Source: Phycisphaerales bacterium UBA1926
Lineage (GTDB): Bacteria > Planctomycetota > Phycisphaerae > Phycisphaerales > UBA1924
DNA length: 23,114 bases
Direction: 5' to 3'
Assembly (NCBI GenBank): GCA_002337215.1
Contig: DDFO01000055.1
Location: forward strand, 1 to 23,114
Every line of letters starts with the position of its first letter. Positions within the stretch are counted from its first letter, which is position 1. Below, piece after piece: positions 7,391-14,370 of the stretch. The position numbers were made by a program, and so were the translations under genes. The notes under the pieces are model-generated. The model ran no database searches, had not been told where the DNA came from, and saw only the letters and a program-made list of their open reading frames with translations.

Positions 7391-8806
7391 ATGACCACAA
7401 TGGATACGCCGAAGGATGATGCTGGGGTGATGCCGCTGTCGTTTGCGCCCGATGGGCGTGGGCGGTTTGGCGACTTCGGCGGGCGGTATGTGCCCGAAAC
7501 GCTGGTTGCGGCGCTCTCTGAGTTGGAAGAGCTCTACTTCTCGATGCGCGAGAACGAGCAGTTCTGGGATGAGTTGCGGGAGTTGAACCGGACGTTTATC
7601 GGTCGGCCCACCGCGTTTCAGAAGGCGAACGGGCTGACGCGGGAGGCGGGGAGCCGGGCGCAGCGCGAGGGGCGTGGGAAGTGCGGGGCGACGATCTGGC
7701 TGAAGCGTGAGGATCTGGCGCACACCGGCGCACACAAGATCAACAACACGATCGGGCAGGGGCTGCTGTGCCGCAAAATGGGCAAGAAGCGGATCATCGC
7801 GGAGACCGGCGCGGGGCAGCACGGCGTGGCGAGCGCGACGGCGGCGGCGCGGCTTGGGCTCGAGTGCGATGTGTACATGGGCTCGGAGGATGTCCGCCGG
7901 CAGCACTTGAACGTGACGCGGATGAAGATGCTGGGGGCGCGGGTGATCCCGGTCGAGAGCGGGTCGCGGACGCTGAAGGACGCGACGAACGAGGCGATGC
8001 GCGACTGGATGGGCTCGGTCGAGCACACGCACTACATCCTCGGGTCGGTCGTGGGCCCCCACCCCTTCCCGATGATCGTGCGGGATTTTCAGTCGGTCAT
8101 CGGGCGGGAGACGAAGGCGCAGGCGCTGCGGAACATCGGGTCGATGCCGGATGCGCTCGTCGCGTGCGTCGGCGGCGGGTCGAACGCGGCAGGGTTCTTT
8201 TATCCGTTCGTGGATGACGATGAGGTGAAGCTCATCGGTGTGGAGGCCGGGGGGCGGAGCGACGACCAGGGCGATCATGCGGCGCCGCTGCGGTTCGGGA
8301 AGCCGGGCGTGCTGCACGGGTCGTTGAGTTATGTGTTGCAGGATGGTGAGGGGCAGACGGCGGATGTGCACTCGTGCAGCGCCGGTCTGGACTATCCGGG
8401 TGTCGGTCCTGAGCACGCGTTCTGGAAGGACGCGGGGCGGGCGACGTACACGAGCGTGAGCGATGGCGAGGCGATGGAGGCGTTTTTGATGATGGCGCGG
8501 GCGGAGGGGATCATCCCGGCGCTCGAGACATCGCACGCGATCGCGGAGGCCGTGCGGCTGGCGAGCGAGATGCCGAACGACACGAACATCATCGTGAACG
8601 TGTCGGGGCGCGGTGACAAGGACGTTGAAGAGGCGTTGCGGCTGCTGGGCGGGGAGATCGAGCCCATGAAAGCTCGGGCGTCGCGTCCCAAGCGGAAGAA
8701 GAAAAAGAAGAGAACCGAGAGCGACGGGGACGGGTCTTCCGGGCCTGAGTCCGGCGGTGGCACCGGCGGCGGTGGTGGCGGCGGGAATGCCGGGACGGCT
8801 GGGTAG
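7391..8806 (+). CDS. trpB: Tryptophan synthase beta chain with unusual C-terminal tail
   Basis: PLP enzyme that condenses indole and serine to tryptophan, normally as an alpha2-beta2 complex in the cytosol. Landmarks are [15 protein letters not shown] at 24-38, [16 protein letters not shown] at 104-119 with the PLP Lys116, AETGAGQHG at 137-145 with catalytic Glu138, GGGSNA for phosphate binding, and HAFWKD..R..Y. Most of the length is typical TrpB, with a small extra loop (about 83-99) before the first conserved Lys motif. After residue 425 the protein continues for 46 residues with a Lys/Arg block and a polyglycine stretch that TrpB does not usually have. No trpA or other trp gene lies within this window, so trpB is alone here. 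TrpB1 versus TrpB2 type was not tested; the sequence looks like the canonical TrpB1 form. Confidence 0.95.
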   Translation: MTTMDTPKDDAGVMPLSFAPDGRGRFGDFGGRYVPETLVAALSELEELYFSMRENEQFWDELRELNRTFIGRPTAFQKANGLTREAGSRAQREGRGKCGATIWLKREDLAHTGAHKINNTIGQGLLCRKMGKKRIIAETGAGQHGVASATAAARLGLECDVYMGSEDVRRQHLNVTRMKMLGARVIPVESGSRTLKDATNEAMRDWMGSVEHTHYILGSVVGPHPFPMIVRDFQSVIGRETKAQALRNIGSMPDALVACVGGGSNAAGFFYPFVDDDEVKLIGVEAGGRSDDQGDHAAPLRFGKPGVLHGSLSYVLQDGEGQTADVHSCSAGLDYPGVGPEHAFWKDAGRATYTSVSDGEAMEAFLMMARAEGIIPALETSHAIAEAVRLASEMPNDTNIIVNVSGRGDKDVEEALRLLGGEIEPMKARASRPKRKKKKKRTESDGDGSSGPESGGGTGGGGGGGNAGTAG

Positions 8807-8999
8807 GGCATCGGGATTCGCACGAGGACGGGGAGGGTGCCCTCCGGGGAGACGGTCTCGGCCGAGGCCGAGCACCGTAGGGTGTGGGGCGGATGGACGG
8901 CCGGGGGCTCCTACTATGTCAGCACAGACCGGGCCCGTCCGTTTGGCGGATCCGACGCTGCTGAAACGCACCGCTTTGATTGCTTGCAAAGGAGATCTG

Positions 9000-10169
9000 A
9001 TGACGACCGCGACCGCGAAGCCGACGGGACTTGAGGGCGTGACTGCCGGGGATACGTCGATCTGCCAGGTCGAGCAGACGTCGCTGATCTACCGGGGGTA
9101 CGAGATCGCGGACCTCGCGGCGAACGCGACGTTTGAAGAAGTCGCGTTTTTGCTGCTGGAGGGGCACAAGCCGAGCGAGCACGAGTTGGGGCTGTTCAAG
9201 AGCCAGTTGGTCAGTGAGCGGATGATCCCGGCGGAGGTGACGGCGTGGCTCAAGACGGCGGTGCCGGCGTTGAAGGCCGGGCACGCGGTGCCGATGGATG
9301 TGCTGCGGACGGCTGTGAGCATGCTGGGACACGCGGACCCGCGGTGCCAGGATGTGGACGCGGAGTCGAACCTGCGGAAGTCGATCCGGCTGACGGCGAA
9401 GATCCCGACGATCATCGGGCAGATGCAGCGGTTCCTGGATGGGCACGCGCCGGTGGAGCCCGAGACGGGTGGGGATCCGTCGCTGAGCCATGCGGCGAAC
9501 CTGCTGTATCAGATGACGGGTGAGAAGCCGGGGGCCGAGGCGGAGAAGGTGATGGACGTGAGCCTGATCCTGTACGCCGAGCATGACTTCAACGCGTCGA
9601 CGTTCGCGAGCCGGGTGATCGCGGGGACGCTGAGCGACCTGCACGGGGCGGTGACCGGTGCGATCGCGGCGTTGAAGGGCCCGCTGCACGGGGGGGCGAA
9701 CGAGGCGGCGATGGAGATGCTGGCTGAGATCCGGCGCGACATCGGTCCCGAGAACGATAACAAGAAGATCACCGACTGGATGCACCGGGCGTTCGCCGAG
9801 AAGCGGAAGCTGATGGGCTTCGGGCACCGGGTGTACAAGAACGGCGACCACCGGGCGGGCATCCTGCACGATCTGGGCAGGAAGGCCGCGGAGACGCGGG
9901 GGCACGAGTTCATCCGGCTGTTCGAGCTGGGCGAGACGGTGCAGAAGATCATGCTGGATGAGAAGACCATCCATCCCAATGTCGATTTCCCGTGCGGGAT
10001 GACGTACTTCACGCTGGGGATCCCGGTGCCGCAGTACACGCCGATCTTCGTCGCGAGCCGCATCACCGGATGGTGTGCCCACGTGATGGAGCAGCACGCG
10101 AACAACCGACTGATCCGGCCCAGGGCGAGCTATTCGGGGCCGGAACTGCGGCAGTGGAACGGGTCCTGA
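9000..10169 (+). CDS. Citrate synthase / 2-methylcitrate synthase
   Basis: A 389-residue enzyme of the short, dimeric citrate synthase type, joining acetyl-CoA (or propionyl-CoA) to oxaloacetate. Catalytic residues are all present: His230 in GPLHGGANE, His276 in GFGHRVYK and Asp329 in NVDFPCG. The N-terminal part shows TSLIYRGYEIADLA and FEEVAFLLLEG, typical of the GltA/CitZ/PrpC subgroup. The ATG at 9000 follows a strong AAGGAG at 8989-8994, and the family's usual N-terminus starts there; the frame is open further upstream through the trpB tail, but that part is not conserved sequence. A TACTAT at 8912-8917 may be its -10 box. Sequence alone does not separate gltA from prpC, and no prpB or prpD neighbour is seen, so a TCA-cycle role is slightly favoured. 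Confidence 0.93.
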   Translation: MTTATAKPTGLEGVTAGDTSICQVEQTSLIYRGYEIADLAANATFEEVAFLLLEGHKPSEHELGLFKSQLVSERMIPAEVTAWLKTAVPALKAGHAVPMDVLRTAVSMLGHADPRCQDVDAESNLRKSIRLTAKIPTIIGQMQRFLDGHAPVEPETGGDPSLSHAANLLYQMTGEKPGAEAEKVMDVSLILYAEHDFNASTFASRVIAGTLSDLHGAVTGAIAALKGPLHGGANEAAMEMLAEIRRDIGPENDNKKITDWMHRAFAEKRKLMGFGHRVYKNGDHRAGILHDLGRKAAETRGHEFIRLFELGETVQKIMLDEKTIHPNVDFPCGMTYFTLGIPVPQYTPIFVASRITGWCAHVMEQHANNRLIRPRASYSGPELRQWNGS

Positions 10170-10345
10170 AGATCGTCAGAATCGGGGTCTCTGTCTCGTT
10201 CATCGAGCCAGGATGCCGATAGAATGTGTTGACTGCCGATGCTGCAGAGCGCATCGGTTTCGTTGGCGACGGGCCCGGGATGGGCTTGGTCAGGTCGAAC
10301 TCGTGAGATGGTTGTCGGGCCGTTCCGACGTCCTGGAGCGAAACG
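10170..10345. other. Intergenic region with possible -10 box
   Basis: This 176-base gap holds TAGAAT at 10220-10225, a good -10 match without an evident -35, and GGAG at 10335-10338 that serves the TTG start of the next gene. No terminator-like hairpin with a T-run follows the citrate synthase gene. Confidence 0.35.
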
Positions 10346-10672
10346 TTGAATTGGTTTCAGAAGATCCGGCTTCGCGTGTTCGCTGTGGTTGTCGCGGCGA
10401 TCCTCGCGGTGATCGGGGTGCTGACCTGGGCGACGATCCCGGCGTGGCCCGTCGTCGGCGTCGCGCTGATCACCGTCGCTGCGGTGGTGAACACGATGAC
10501 GACGAAACTTGCCGAGCCTGTCTGCCTGCAGTGCGGCTCAGCGCTCACGCATGCGGAGCCCGGCTGCTATGGGCTGGTCTGCGAGGGCTGCGGCGCGGTC
10601 AACGAGGTGGTGCCAAAGATGGAGCACCGCCGGTTCGCCTCTGCCGATGCCGAGCCTGAATCTCGAGCCTGA
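10346..10672 (+). CDS. Small two-helix membrane protein with CxxC zinc ribbon, TTG start
   Basis: A 108-residue protein of unknown function. Two hydrophobic helices (about 10-28 and 34-52) form a hairpin in the membrane. They are followed by a probable zinc ribbon with Cys60-xx-Cys63 and Cys79-xx-Cys82, placing the ribbon on the cytosolic side if the basic N-terminus (KIRLR) is inside. The TTG start at 10346 is chosen because GGAG lies seven bases upstream and the first codons lead straight into the helix. A longer overlapping frame at 10213-10659 has no such support. The design echoes the zinc-ribbon membrane protein after recX, but there the ribbon has the planctomycete CPECG form and here it does not. 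Neighbours give no hint of function. Confidence 0.72.
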   Translation: MNWFQKIRLRVFAVVVAAILAVIGVLTWATIPAWPVVGVALITVAAVVNTMTTKLAEPVCLQCGSALTHAEPGCYGLVCEGCGAVNEVVPKMEHRRFASADAEPESRA

Positions 10673-11002
10673 GTTTGGGGCTGGGTTCTCGTCGTCTTTG
10701 CTGAACAATCGGTTGCGCGGGTTGCGAGCGAACGGTTTGCTGAGCGTCGCCAAGCGTCAGAACCTCAGGCTTGGGCAATACCCCGTGCGCGATGCGTTCT
10801 CTGTTCGGGGGATCTTTCTGTTTGGGGGATCGTTGTCTCGTCGGATGACCGCGCGCGGACGGGTTCGATCATGCTCGCGGGGAGGTCGTGGACAGCACGT
10901 GTCGCCGTGCATGCCGGCGGGGGAACCCCGGATTGACCGCCGCGTCGGTCTGGTTTGCGCGCGATAGGATGAGGGCCCATCCCGAATCCGAGCGCGAGCG
11001 AT
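10673..11002. other. Intergenic region upstream of the kinase gene
   Basis: This 330-base stretch has no convincing gene. It contains an imperfect 13-bp direct repeat (10802-10814 and 10819-10831, tgtt[c/t]gggggatc) and a TAGGAT at 10965-10970 that could be the -10 box of the kinase gene, giving a leader of about 25 bases. TTGACC at 10933 lies too far upstream to pair with it. Open frames crossing this region have no recognisable protein features. Confidence 0.4.
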
Positions 11003-13477
11003 ATGAACCCGAACGACCTGCCAGACAGCGAAGACCCGACGATCGGGCCTTGCGAGGACCCGAACGAGGAGTCCTCGTCGCTGCATGAGATGCCGACGCT
11101 CGCGGACGTGTCGGGCGCGGGGGCGTTCGACTCTGAATCTCCCACGATGGTTCCGCTCGGTGAAAGCGGGATCGGGAGCCCCGGCTTCGAGCGATCGGTG
11201 ACCGGCTTTTCGATCCGTCGGGTGCTCGGTCAGGGCGGGATGGGGGCGGTGTATCTCGCCGAGCAGGAGAAACCGAGGCGGACTGTTGCGCTGAAGGTCA
11301 TCCGCCCCGACCGGGTGTCATCGGCAACGCTGAAACGGTTCGAGTACGAGGCGCAGTTGCTCGCTTCGCTCCGGCATCCCGGTATCGCGGCGGTGTACGA
11401 GGTGGGCTCGTTTGAGTTCGAGGGGTACGAGACCCCCTACTTCGCGATGGAGTACATCGCGGGGGCGAAGACGCTCACGACCTACGCAGCGGACGAGTCG
11501 CTCTCGGTCCATGACCGGCTGGTGCTGTTCGAGAAGGTGTGCTCGGCGGTGCAGCACGGGCACCAGCGGGGCGTGATCCACCGGGACCTGAAGCCTGCGA
11601 ACATCCTTGTCGATGAGCAGGGCGAGCCGCGGATCATCGACTTCGGCGTCGCGCAGGGCGATGAATCGCACCGGGCTGCCGTGACCATGGAGACCGACAC
11701 GGGGCAGATCGTCGGGACGCTGCAGTACATGGCGCCCGAGCAGTGTTCGGGCGAGGGCGTGGATGTGCGCTCGGACGTGTACGCGCTCGGCGCGGTGTTG
11801 TACCAGGTGCTCGCGGGGAAGCTGCCCTACGACGTGCGAGACATGAGCCTTGCCCGGGCGATCACGACGGTAACGTCTTCCGCGGTGACGCCGCTGTCGG
11901 CCGTTACGCCTGCGCTCGGCGGTGATCTCACGGTGATCACCGGGAAGGCGCTCGAGAAGGACCGCGGTGCCCGGTACCAGTCGGTGTCGGAGTTCGTGGG
12001 CGATATCCGCCGGTACCTGGCGGACCAGCCGATCCTTGCGAGGCCGATCGGGCCGATCGGCCTGCTGCGGAAGTGGATCAAGCGGAATCGTGAGCTCAGC
12101 GTCGCGATCGGGGCCGCGGCGGTGCTGCTGCTGGCGACGAGCACGGTGCTGGTCGGGCGGATCGTCGCGGCGGAGCGGAAGGCGACGGCGAACCTTCGGC
12201 TCGCGGAGAAGAACCTCGCCGCGTCCGAGGAGAGCGTCGCGCTGGTGCGCAAGATGCTCGAGTTCCGATCGCCGGACGGGGAGAGCCGGGTACGCGGAGG
12301 GATGGTGGACGTGGAGTCGCTGCTCGACGACGCGGCGGCGAGCATTGTTGCCAATCCTCCAGAGTTGCCGGAAACGGAGGCGGCGTTCCGCGAGCTGCTG
12401 GGGACCGGCTACGTCTCGCTGCGGTCGCTTGAGAAGGCGAAAACGCAGCTGGCGCGGGTGCTCGAGGTGCGATCTTCGGAGGAGCCGAGCGACGATCTTG
12501 CGGAGACGATGCACGAACTCGCGCGGGCGCACTTCTGGGCGGGCGAGTACGACAGGGCGCTGCCCCTGTACACCGAAGCGCTCGCGATGCGCCGCGCGTT
12601 GCACCCGGGGGATCATCCGGGGATCGCGTTTGGTCTCACGCACCTCGCGGCGACCAAGCTGCGTCTCGGGAACACCGCCTCGGCGGGCAGGCTCTATGAC
12701 GAGGCGCTCGCGATGCGGAGGCGGCTGCACGGCGACGAGCACCCCGATGTCGCTGCGAGTCTGAACAACATCGGCAACTTCAGGGCCGACATCGGCGATC
12801 TGGCGGAGGCCGAACGTTCGCTCCGCGAATCGCTGGCGATGATCTCGCGGCTCAAGCCTGGCGAGAGCCTGGAGGTCTCGCACGCGTCGAACAACCTCGC
12901 TCGTGTGCTTGTGCGGCGCGGGGCGCACGAGGAGGCGGTTTCGCTGTTCCGGCGGGCGCTCTCGATCCGTGAGGCGAGGCTCAAGCACAACGATGCGCGG
13001 GTGTGGGCGTCGCGGACGGGGCTCGCGCTCGCGCTGCTGGCCCAGATGGGGGACAGCGAGACGGATGGCAGCGATGCCGGGGTCGATATCACGGATCTGG
13101 ATCTCCATGATCTCGAGATCCGCGTCGAGGGAACGCCCGCGCAGCGGGCCGGGGCGTTGGTTGAGATCGGGACGGCCTTGATGAACGGCGAGCGATGGGC
13201 CGACGCGGCGGCGATGCTCGACGGGGCGCTCATGATCGCCGACGAGCAGCCCGCGTTGGTCGCTGGTGGGAACACGCTTGTGCAGCGGGCGCGGTGCGCC
13301 GTTGCGCTCGGCGCGTTGGGGCACGCCGAGTCGTTGCTCGGCCTTGCGCGGGACGGTGGCGTGCGGCCCGAGATCGTTTCATCGTATGAGTCAACGCTGA
13401 ATGAACTGGTGCGTTCGCTCGAATCGGCCGGGCGGAGAGCCGACGCGATGCGTTGCGCGGCGATGTCGCTCGATTGA
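11003..13477 (+). CDS. Membrane-anchored Ser/Thr protein kinase with TPR domain
   Basis: An 824-residue Hanks-type kinase. An acidic N-terminal segment (1-68) precedes the kinase domain at about 69-340: GQGGMGAVY at 76-84 (Gly loop), Lys98 in ALKVI, HRDLKPANI at 193-201 with catalytic Asp195, Asp213-Phe-Gly for Mg, and MAPEQ at 243-247. All key residues are intact, so it should be active. A transmembrane helix at about 366-388 follows, then a coiled region (AERKATANLRLAEKNLAA) and tetratricopeptide repeats through the rest of the protein, with units such as LARAHFWAGEYDRALPLYTEAL and SLNNIGNFRADIGDLAEAERSL. The TPR part would lie outside the cytosol and bind peptide or protein partners. This layout is typical of planctomycetes; the substrate is unknown. 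The ATG has only a weak ribosome site, and an in-frame stop upstream excludes earlier starts. Confidence 0.95.
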   Translation: MNPNDLPDSEDPTIGPCEDPNEESSSLHEMPTLADVSGAGAFDSESPTMVPLGESGIGSPGFERSVTGFSIRRVLGQGGMGAVYLAEQEKPRRTVALKVIRPDRVSSATLKRFEYEAQLLASLRHPGIAAVYEVGSFEFEGYETPYFAMEYIAGAKTLTTYAADESLSVHDRLVLFEKVCSAVQHGHQRGVIHRDLKPANILVDEQGEPRIIDFGVAQGDESHRAAVTMETDTGQIVGTLQYMAPEQCSGEGVDVRSDVYALGAVLYQVLAGKLPYDVRDMSLARAITTVTSSAVTPLSAVTPALGGDLTVITGKALEKDRGARYQSVSEFVGDIRRYLADQPILARPIGPIGLLRKWIKRNRELSVAIGAAAVLLLATSTVLVGRIVAAERKATANLRLAEKNLAASEESVALVRKMLEFRSPDGESRVRGGMVDVESLLDDAAASIVANPPELPETEAAFRELLGTGYVSLRSLEKAKTQLARVLEVRSSEEPSDDLAETMHELARAHFWAGEYDRALPLYTEALAMRRALHPGDHPGIAFGLTHLAATKLRLGNTASAGRLYDEALAMRRRLHGDEHPDVAASLNNIGNFRADIGDLAEAERSLRESLAMISRLKPGESLEVSHASNNLARVLVRRGAHEEAVSLFRRALSIREARLKHNDARVWASRTGLALALLAQMGDSETDGSDAGVDITDLDLHDLEIRVEGTPAQRAGALVEIGTALMNGERWADAAAMLDGALMIADEQPALVAGGNTLVQRARCAVALGALGHAESLLGLARDGGVRPEIVSSYESTLNELVRSLESAGRRADAMRCAAMSLD

Positions 13478-13518
13478 GACCGGATGGAGGTTGGGCGAGC
13501 TCGGTGTCCCGGAAGGGT

Positions 13519-14181
13519 TCACCGGCGGCGGCGGGTCGCGGCGAGACCGAGCATCGCGATCGGCAGCGTGACGGCGGGTGCGGGGATCTTGGCGAAATCG
13601 ATGCCTTCGAGTTCGACGGCGTAGTCGCCGACCTCGCCCTCGCCGGTCCAGCCGGTATGACGGAGCAGACCGCCCGGGCCGTCGGCGCCGGAGATCTCGA
13701 ACGGGTTCGCGAGATCGAAGATCAGCCCGTTGTCGGACGTCGGGTTGCGCCCCGCGCCGGCGATCGCGACGGCGTAGATGCCGGGCAGGTCGAGGACGGC
13801 GCTCGACCCGTCGGTCGACATGCTGGTGAGGATCGGGTCGGTCGTCCCCGCGTTGGCGTTGTCGTTGGCGAGCAAGCCCAACGCGCCGCCTGAGAACGTG
13901 ATGTTGAAGATGAAGAGCTGCGCGTCGAATCCGGGGTTGAGCAGTTCGAGACGGAACGCCATCGGCTCATCGACGGAGATGATGAACATGTCCTCGAAAT
14001 CACCGCTCTCGCCCTCGCCTCCGAGCGACCCGGAGATTCGGCTGATGGCGCCCACGCCCAGGGGGGTTTGCGCGCTGCCGAGGAAACTGCCGGCGTCGCC
14101 GACTTCGGTCCAGTCGGGGCCCGCGACGACGAGGCTTGTCGATGCAGTCAACAACAGCGAGGCTCGAATGACGCTTTGCAT
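13519..14181 (-). CDS. Secreted protein with PEP-CTERM-like C-terminal anchor, function unknown
   Basis: A 220-residue exported protein. The N-terminus (MQSVIRASLLLTASTSLVVA) is a signal peptide. The middle is acidic, Gly-rich and probably beta-rich, with DMFIISVDEPMAFRLELLNPG and DAQLFIFN resembling bacterial pre-peptidase/PPC-like beta folds; this match is tentative. The end, IPAPAVTLPIAMLGLAATRRRR, has the three-part design of PEP-CTERM sorting signals: a short Pro motif, a hydrophobic helix and an Arg cluster. The motif here is PAP instead of PEP. Such signals are handled by exosortases; none is in this window. GGAG lies eight bases before the ATG at 14181. It follows the prolyl oligopeptidase gene on the same strand after 189 bases of A/T-rich spacer and probably has its own promoter. 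Confidence 0.78.
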   Translation of the reverse strand: MQSVIRASLLLTASTSLVVAGPDWTEVGDAGSFLGSAQTPLGVGAISRISGSLGGEGESGDFEDMFIISVDEPMAFRLELLNPGFDAQLFIFNITFSGGALGLLANDNANAGTTDPILTSMSTDGSSAVLDLPGIYAVAIAGAGRNPTSDNGLIFDLANPFEISGADGPGGLLRHTGWTGEGEVGDYAVELEGIDFAKIPAPAVTLPIAMLGLAATRRRR

Positions 14182-14370
14182 GCCGGATACTCCAGTCCGG
14201 CCAGGAATCCGGCCGGTGACCCGAGCATACCCAGAATTGCCAATTCAACCACCTATTTCGGAATTATTTCAACGCGAATATACGTATTTACACCGAAAGC
14301 AACCCGATCATTTCGGGATGTCTGATTTCCTTACTCTGATTTTCGCTCGGCTCATCTCGGCTGGGCCGGC
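14182..14370. other. A/T-rich spacer upstream of the PEP-CTERM-like gene
   Basis: About 14230-14345 is clearly richer in A and T than its surroundings and has several TTGAA/TATTC-like boxes on the minus strand, so promoter elements for the gene ending at 13519 probably lie here. No unique -35/-10 pair can be chosen. The direct repeat tccggcc at 14194-14212 lies close to the start codon. Confidence 0.4.

Noticed and set aside
7022..8989. Minus-strand open frame of 655 codons over trpB
   Set aside because: Arg/Pro-rich antisense frame, explained by GC-rich third positions of trpB.
10213..10659. Alternative frame of 148 codons over the small zinc-ribbon gene
   Set aside because: No ribosome site or domain; the overlapping TTG-start frame has GGAG, membrane helices and paired CxxC motifs.
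11318..13324. Minus-strand open frame of 668 codons over the kinase gene
   Set aside because: Shadow of the kinase/TPR gene; no recognisable motifs.
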